Shown here piece after piece: positions 15,242 through 18,807 of a DNA stretch of 18,807 bases (positions within the stretch are counted from its first letter, which is position 1; each line of letters opens with the position of its first letter). The stretch is from assembly GCA_023411035.1 (NCBI GenBank), contig JAEYPE010000246.1, positions 1-18,807 of the forward strand, written 5' to 3'. Position numbers and translations under genes: made by a program. This stretch comes from Pseudomonadota bacterium (GTDB taxonomy: Bacteria; Pseudomonadota; Alphaproteobacteria; Azospirillales; Azospirillaceae). The notes below the pieces were generated by a model. It did no database searches. It was not told where the DNA came from and worked only from the letters and a program-made list of their open reading frames with translations.

Positions 15242-18200
15242 CCGGCTTCAACCTCTCCGAATGGGCGCTGCGGCACCGTTCCTTCGTCTGGTACCTGATG
15301 ATCTCGCTGACGCTGGCGGGCGCCCTGTCCTACGTCCGGCTGGGTCGGGAGGAGGACCCCGCCTTCACCATCAAGACCATGGTGGTCCAGACCAACTGGC
15401 CCGGCGCCACCATCGAAGACACCATGAATCTGGTGACCGATCCCATCGAAAAGAAGCTGGAGGAGCTTCCCTATCTCGACTACGTGAAAAGCTACACGAA
15501 GCCCGGAATCTCGGTCGTCTACGTCAACCTGAAGGACTACACCCCCGCCAAGGACGTGCCCGACCTGTGGTACCAGACCCGCAAGAAGATCGCCGACATG
15601 AAGCAGGCGCTTCCGCAGGGCGTCCAGGGCCCCTTCTTCAACGACGAGTTCGGCGACACCTTCGGCACCATCTTCGCCTTCACGGCGGACGGCTTCAGCT
15701 ACCGCGAACTGAAGGACTATGCGGAGAACGCGCGGGCGGAGCTGATGCGCGTTCCCAACGTCGGCAAGGTGCAGTTCGTCGGCGTCCAGAACGAGAAGAT
15801 CTATCTGGATTTCTCGACGCGCCAGCTCGCCGCCATGGGGATCGACCGCGATCAGGTCATCGCCGACCTCCAGGCGCAGAACGCGGTGGCCCCGGCGGGT
15901 GTGGTCCAGGCGGGGGACGAGAAGGTGTCGGTGCGCGTCAGCGGCGCCTTCACGTCGGAGGAGAGCCTGCGCGCCATCAGCCTGCGCGCCAACGACCGCT
16001 TCTACCGTCTCGCCGATGTGGCGCAGGTCCGGCGCGGCTACGCCGACCCGCCCACGCCGATGTTCCGTTACAACGGCCAGCCGGCCATCGGCATCACCAT
16101 CTCCATGGCCGCCGGCGGCAACATCCTGCAATTCGGCGAGGGCATCCGCGAGAAGATGCGGCAGGTCGAGGCGAACCTTCCCATCGGCATCAACACCCAC
16201 CTTGTCGCCAACCAGTCCGTGGTCGTCGAGGACTCCATCGCCGGCTTCACCAAGGCGCTGAAGGAGGCGGTCGTCATCGTGCTGGCCGTCAGCTTCGTCA
16301 GCCTGGGGCTGCGCGCGGGCATGGTGGTGGCGACCTCGATCCCGCTGGTGCTGGCGATGACCTTCATGGGGATGGAGTTCTTCGGCATCGAGCTTCAGCG
16401 CATCTCGCTGGGCGCCCTCATCATCGCGCTGGGCCTGCTGGTGGACGACGCGATGATCACGGTGGAGATGATGATCACGAAGCTGGAGGAGGGCTTCACG
16501 CTGGATAAGGCGGCGACCTTCGCCTACACCTCCACCGCCTTCCCCATGCTGACCGGCACGCTGGTGACGGTCGCCGGTTTCATTCCCATCGGCTTCGCCC
16601 AGGGCGGGGCGGCGGAATACTGCTTCTCGCTGTTCGCCGTGGTGGCGATGGCGCTGCTGTTCTCCTGGATCGTGGCGGTGCTGTTCGCTCCGCTGATCGG
16701 CGTCAACGTGCTGCGCGAGAACAAGGCCAAACAAGCGCAAGGGCATGAGGGCCATGGGCACGAGCCGGGGCGGCTGATGCGGATGTTCCGCGGCGCGCTG
16801 CGCTGGTCCATGCGGGCGCGCTGGCTGGTGATCGCGACGACGGTCGCCCTGTTCGCCCTGTCGGTGTTCGGCATGAAGTTCGTGCAGCAACAGTTCTTCC
16901 CGGCCTCCGACCGTCCGGAGCTTCTCGTCAACCTGACGCTGCCGCAGACCTCCTCCATCCGCGCGACGGAAGAGGTCGTGAATCGGCTGGAAAAGGTTCT
17001 GGCCGCCGATCCGGAGGTGGCGCGCTGGAGCTTCTACGTCGGCCAGGGGGCGATCCGCTTCTACCTGCCGCTCGACGTGCAGCTTGCCAACGACTACTTC
17101 GCGCAGGCCGTGGTCGTCACCAAGAGCTACGAGGTGCGCGAGGCCGTGCGCGCCCGGCTGGAGAAGGTGCTGAACGAGAACTTCTCGGATCTGAACACCC
17201 GCGTCAGCCCGCTGGAGATGGGGCCGCCGGTCGGCTGGCCGATCCAGTACCGGGTCTCCGGCCCCGACGTGGGCGAGGTGCGCGCCATCGCCGCCCGCAT
17301 GGCCGAAACCATCGGAACCAACCCCTACACACTGCTGACCAACTACGACTGGAACGAGCCGTCGAAGGTGGTGCGGGTGGATGTGGACCAGGACAAGGCC
17401 CGCCTGCTCGGCGTCAGCTCCAAGTCGCTGGAGGAGGCGCTGAACGCCACCGTGTCGGGGGCGGCCATCACCCAGGTGCGCGACAGCATTTATCTGATCG
17501 ACGTGGTGGCCCAGGCGACGAACGCGGAGCGCAGCTCCATCGAGACGCTGCGCAACCTCCAGGTCGCCATTCCGGACGGGCGCACCGTGCCCCTGCGGGA
17601 AGTGGCGACGCTGCGCTACGACCTGGAACAGCCCCTGGTCTGGCGGCGTTCCCGCCTGCCGACGATCACCGTTCAGGCCGATCTGGTGCCGCCGCTCCAG
17701 GCCGCGACGGTGGTGCAGCAACTTGCCCCGGCGGTGGACGAGTTGCGGCGCACCCTGCCGCCGGGCTACCTGATCGAGGTCGGCGGCACGGTGGAGAACA
17801 GCGCCAAGGGCATGGCGTCGATCACCGCCGTCTTCCCGGTCATGGTCTTCGTCATGCTGACCGTGCTGATGGTCCAGCTTCAAAGCTTCCAGAAGCTGTT
17901 CCTGGTCATATCCGTCGCCCCGCTCGGCCTGATCGGGGTGGTGGCGGCGTTGCTGCCGACCGGCACGCCGCTGGGCTTCGTCGCCATCCTGGGCGTGGTC
18001 GCCCTGATCGGGATGATCGTTCGCAATTCCGTCATCCTGATCGCCCAGATCGACGAGCATCTGGCGGCGGGCGAGCACCCCTGGGATGCCGTCATCAACG
18101 CGACCATGCACCGGGTGCGCCCGATCCTGCTGACCGCCGCCGCGGCCAGCCTGGGCATGATTCCCATTGCACCCGAGGTGTTCTGGGGGCCCATGGCCTA

Positions 18201-18387
18201 CGCGATCATCGGCGGTCTGGTGGTGGCGACGCTGCTGACGCTGCTGTTCCTGCCGGCCCTCTACGTCGCCTGGTTCCGCATCCGGGAGCCGGTGGCCGAA
18301 ACCGGCGAAGCGCCGCAGCGGCGTACGGACGAAACCCGGCCCCCGCGCGACCCGGCCCCCACGGAAGGGGCTGCCCACGGGGCATAG
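15238..18387 (+). CDS. RND efflux permease (TriC-like hydrophobe/amphiphile type)
   Basis: At 1049 residues this is the usual length for an RND inner-membrane pump driven by the proton gradient. TM1 lies at about residues 15-35, with a long periplasmic loop after it and a second loop in the C-terminal half. TM4 contains GLLVDDAMITVEMM with the paired Asp403 and Asp404 required for proton relay in AcrB-type pumps. In TM10 the stretch LIGMIVRNSVILIAQ has Arg929 where AcrB has its TM10 Lys. The cytoplasmic linker between the halves contains GHEGHGHE (502-509). The gene overlaps the second adaptor gene by ATGA, and no outer-membrane factor follows, so a TolC-like channel must come from elsewhere. 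Substrates cannot be predicted. Confidence 0.93.
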   Translation: MTGFNLSEWALRHRSFVWYLMISLTLAGALSYVRLGREEDPAFTIKTMVVQTNWPGATIEDTMNLVTDPIEKKLEELPYLDYVKSYTKPGISVVYVNLKDYTPAKDVPDLWYQTRKKIADMKQALPQGVQGPFFNDEFGDTFGTIFAFTADGFSYRELKDYAENARAELMRVPNVGKVQFVGVQNEKIYLDFSTRQLAAMGIDRDQVIADLQAQNAVAPAGVVQAGDEKVSVRVSGAFTSEESLRAISLRANDRFYRLADVAQVRRGYADPPTPMFRYNGQPAIGITISMAAGGNILQFGEGIREKMRQVEANLPIGINTHLVANQSVVVEDSIAGFTKALKEAVVIVLAVSFVSLGLRAGMVVATSIPLVLAMTFMGMEFFGIELQRISLGALIIALGLLVDDAMITVEMMITKLEEGFTLDKAATFAYTSTAFPMLTGTLVTVAGFIPIGFAQGGAAEYCFSLFAVVAMALLFSWIVAVLFAPLIGVNVLRENKAKQAQGHEGHGHEPGRLMRMFRGALRWSMRARWLVIATTVALFALSVFGMKFVQQQFFPASDRPELLVNLTLPQTSSIRATEEVVNRLEKVLAADPEVARWSFYVGQGAIRFYLPLDVQLANDYFAQAVVVTKSYEVREAVRARLEKVLNENFSDLNTRVSPLEMGPPVGWPIQYRVSGPDVGEVRAIAARMAETIGTNPYTLLTNYDWNEPSKVVRVDVDQDKARLLGVSSKSLEEALNATVSGAAITQVRDSIYLIDVVAQATNAERSSIETLRNLQVAIPDGRTVPLREVATLRYDLEQPLVWRRSRLPTITVQADLVPPLQAATVVQQLAPAVDELRRTLPPGYLIEVGGTVENSAKGMASITAVFPVMVFVMLTVLMVQLQSFQKLFLVISVAPLGLIGVVAALLPTGTPLGFVAILGVVALIGMIVRNSVILIAQIDEHLAAGEHPWDAVINATMHRVRPILLTAAAASLGMIPIAPEVFWGPMAYAIIGGLVVATLLTLLFLPALYVAWFRIREPVAETGEAPQRRTDETRPPRDPAPTEGAAHGA

Positions 18388-18400
18388 GGGAAATGGCCGA

Positions 18401-18433
18401 AAATACCCTCTCCCGGAAGGGGAGAGGGTATTT
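18401..18433. terminator. Bidirectional hairpin terminator between convergent genes
   Basis: Perfect 14-bp arms, AAATACCCTCTCCC (18401-18414) and GGGAGAGGGTATTT (18420-18433), surround a 5-base loop. The A/T-rich ends give a T-run after the stem when read on either strand. It lies 13 bases after the permease stop and 8 bases after the minus-strand gene stop, as expected for a shared terminator. The core CCCTCTCCC...GGGAGAGGG is the same as in the repeat at 7998-8020. Confidence 0.82.
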
Positions 18434-18441
18434 CAACGTCC

Positions 18442-18807
18442 TTACGCGGTCGGGTTGGCCTTGGCCGCCGAGGAGATGGTGTTGTTGGCGACGTTCTGGC
18501 TGATGCTGTCGGCGATGGAAATCGCGGCGCGGCCATTGTTGTCGTTGAAGACGTTGTCGTGCACGTCGAGCGTGATCGAACCGCTGCCCTTCAGGTGCTC
18601 CATGATGCCGCCGTTGTTGTTGAAGATCTCGTTGCCGTAGATCGTGTAGGTGACGTTGGTGCCCTGGTTCTGGCCGACGGAGACGCCGACGTTCGCGTTG
18701 CCGTAGATCGTGTTGTCGTAGATCTCGGTGCTCGACTTGGCCAGGATGCCGGCGCCGCGCGGGTTCGAGTGGATCACGTTGTCGTGGATCTTCAGCGTGC
18801 TGTTGGC
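18442..18807 (-). CDS. Right-handed parallel beta-helix repeat protein (N-terminal part outside window)
   Basis: Only the C-terminal 121 residues are in the window; the frame is still open at 18807, and the GTG at 18775-18777 is an internal Val. The chain is a series of about 23-residue turns built on the pattern I-x-D/G-N-x-I/F: LKIHDNVIHSN, TEIYDNTIYGN, YTIYGNEIFNNNG, LDVHDNVFNDNNG and ISQNVANNTIS. Stacked Asn positions of this kind form the asparagine ladder of pectate-lyase or NosD-like beta-helices, folds common in secreted polysaccharide lyases, C5-epimerases and adhesins. The end (AAKANPTA) carries no visible RTX repeat or anchor. Function is unknown without the N-terminus, and a link to the glycan locus is speculative. 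Confidence 0.8.
   Translation of the reverse strand, partial: ANSTLKIHDNVIHSNPRGAGILAKSSTEIYDNTIYGNANVGVSVGQNQGTNVTYTIYGNEIFNNNGGIMEHLKGSGSITLDVHDNVFNDNNGRAAISIADSISQNVANNTISSAAKANPTA

Noticed and set aside
14611..18378. Very long open frame (1255 codons) on the minus strand opposite the pump genes
   Set aside because: Its translation is rich in His/Gln/Arg/Asp with no domain or repeat, it lies exactly opposite two clear genes, and GC-rich codon bias leaves this antisense frame without stops.
15238..18387. Heavy-metal (CusA/CzcA-type) RND pump, suggested by the His-rich linker
   Set aside because: The TM4 motif GLLVDDAMITVE and the adaptor-adaptor-permease layout fit the hydrophobe/amphiphile group; the His cluster is in a linker, not in the transport path.

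Overview
The window is very GC-rich, densely packed DNA, almost all of it coding on the plus strand, with four-base ATGA start/stop overlaps and GTG/TTG starts. Codon use and gene content (glycan-locus glycosyltransferases, a DUF3141 protein next to a phosphotransacylase, an efflux pump with two adaptors, short GC-rich palindromic repeats) suggest an alphaproteobacterium of the Rhodospirillales/Azospirillum type. That placement is inferred from style and recall, not from a database search.

Region 1 (1-7979) is a surface-glycan locus. It holds the 3' part of a class I methyltransferase, a GT4 glycosyltransferase, a 728-residue protein with beta-rich domains and a GT2-like domain that has lost its usual catalytic residues, a second GT4 paralogue, a secreted propeller-like protein, and a polysaccharide pyruvyl transferase family protein. 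The first five genes overlap or nearly touch, so they are probably one transcript. The likely job is building and decorating (methyl, pyruvyl or similar) an exported saccharide.

Region 2 (7980-8898) starts with an inverted pair of GC-rich palindromic repeats. It is followed by a small protein that joins a domain resembling those on Azospirillum-type glycosyltransferases to a helical stretch and a C-terminal membrane anchor.

Region 3 (8899-18387) is a second run of tightly spaced genes: a DUF3141 alpha/beta-hydrolase-like protein with a PHA-synthase-like Cys/Asp/His arrangement, an unrecognised 156-residue protein, a phosphate acetyl/butyryltransferase, two lipoprotein membrane-fusion adaptors and an RND permease. 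The pump has the adaptor-adaptor-permease layout of TriABC. No outer-membrane channel gene is present.

Region 4 (18388-18807) holds a perfect 14-bp hairpin that probably terminates transcription from both sides, and the C-terminal part of a minus-strand parallel beta-helix protein that runs off the window.

The most unusual points are a palindromic repeat that encodes the N-terminal extension of a signal peptide, the apparent pseudo-glycosyltransferase between two GT4 paralogues sharing an identically placed four-cysteine motif, and the physical linkage of the DUF3141/phosphotransacylase genes to an efflux pump. No RNA gene, insertion sequence, CRISPR array or origin was seen, and no stretch without a gene exceeds 300 bases.
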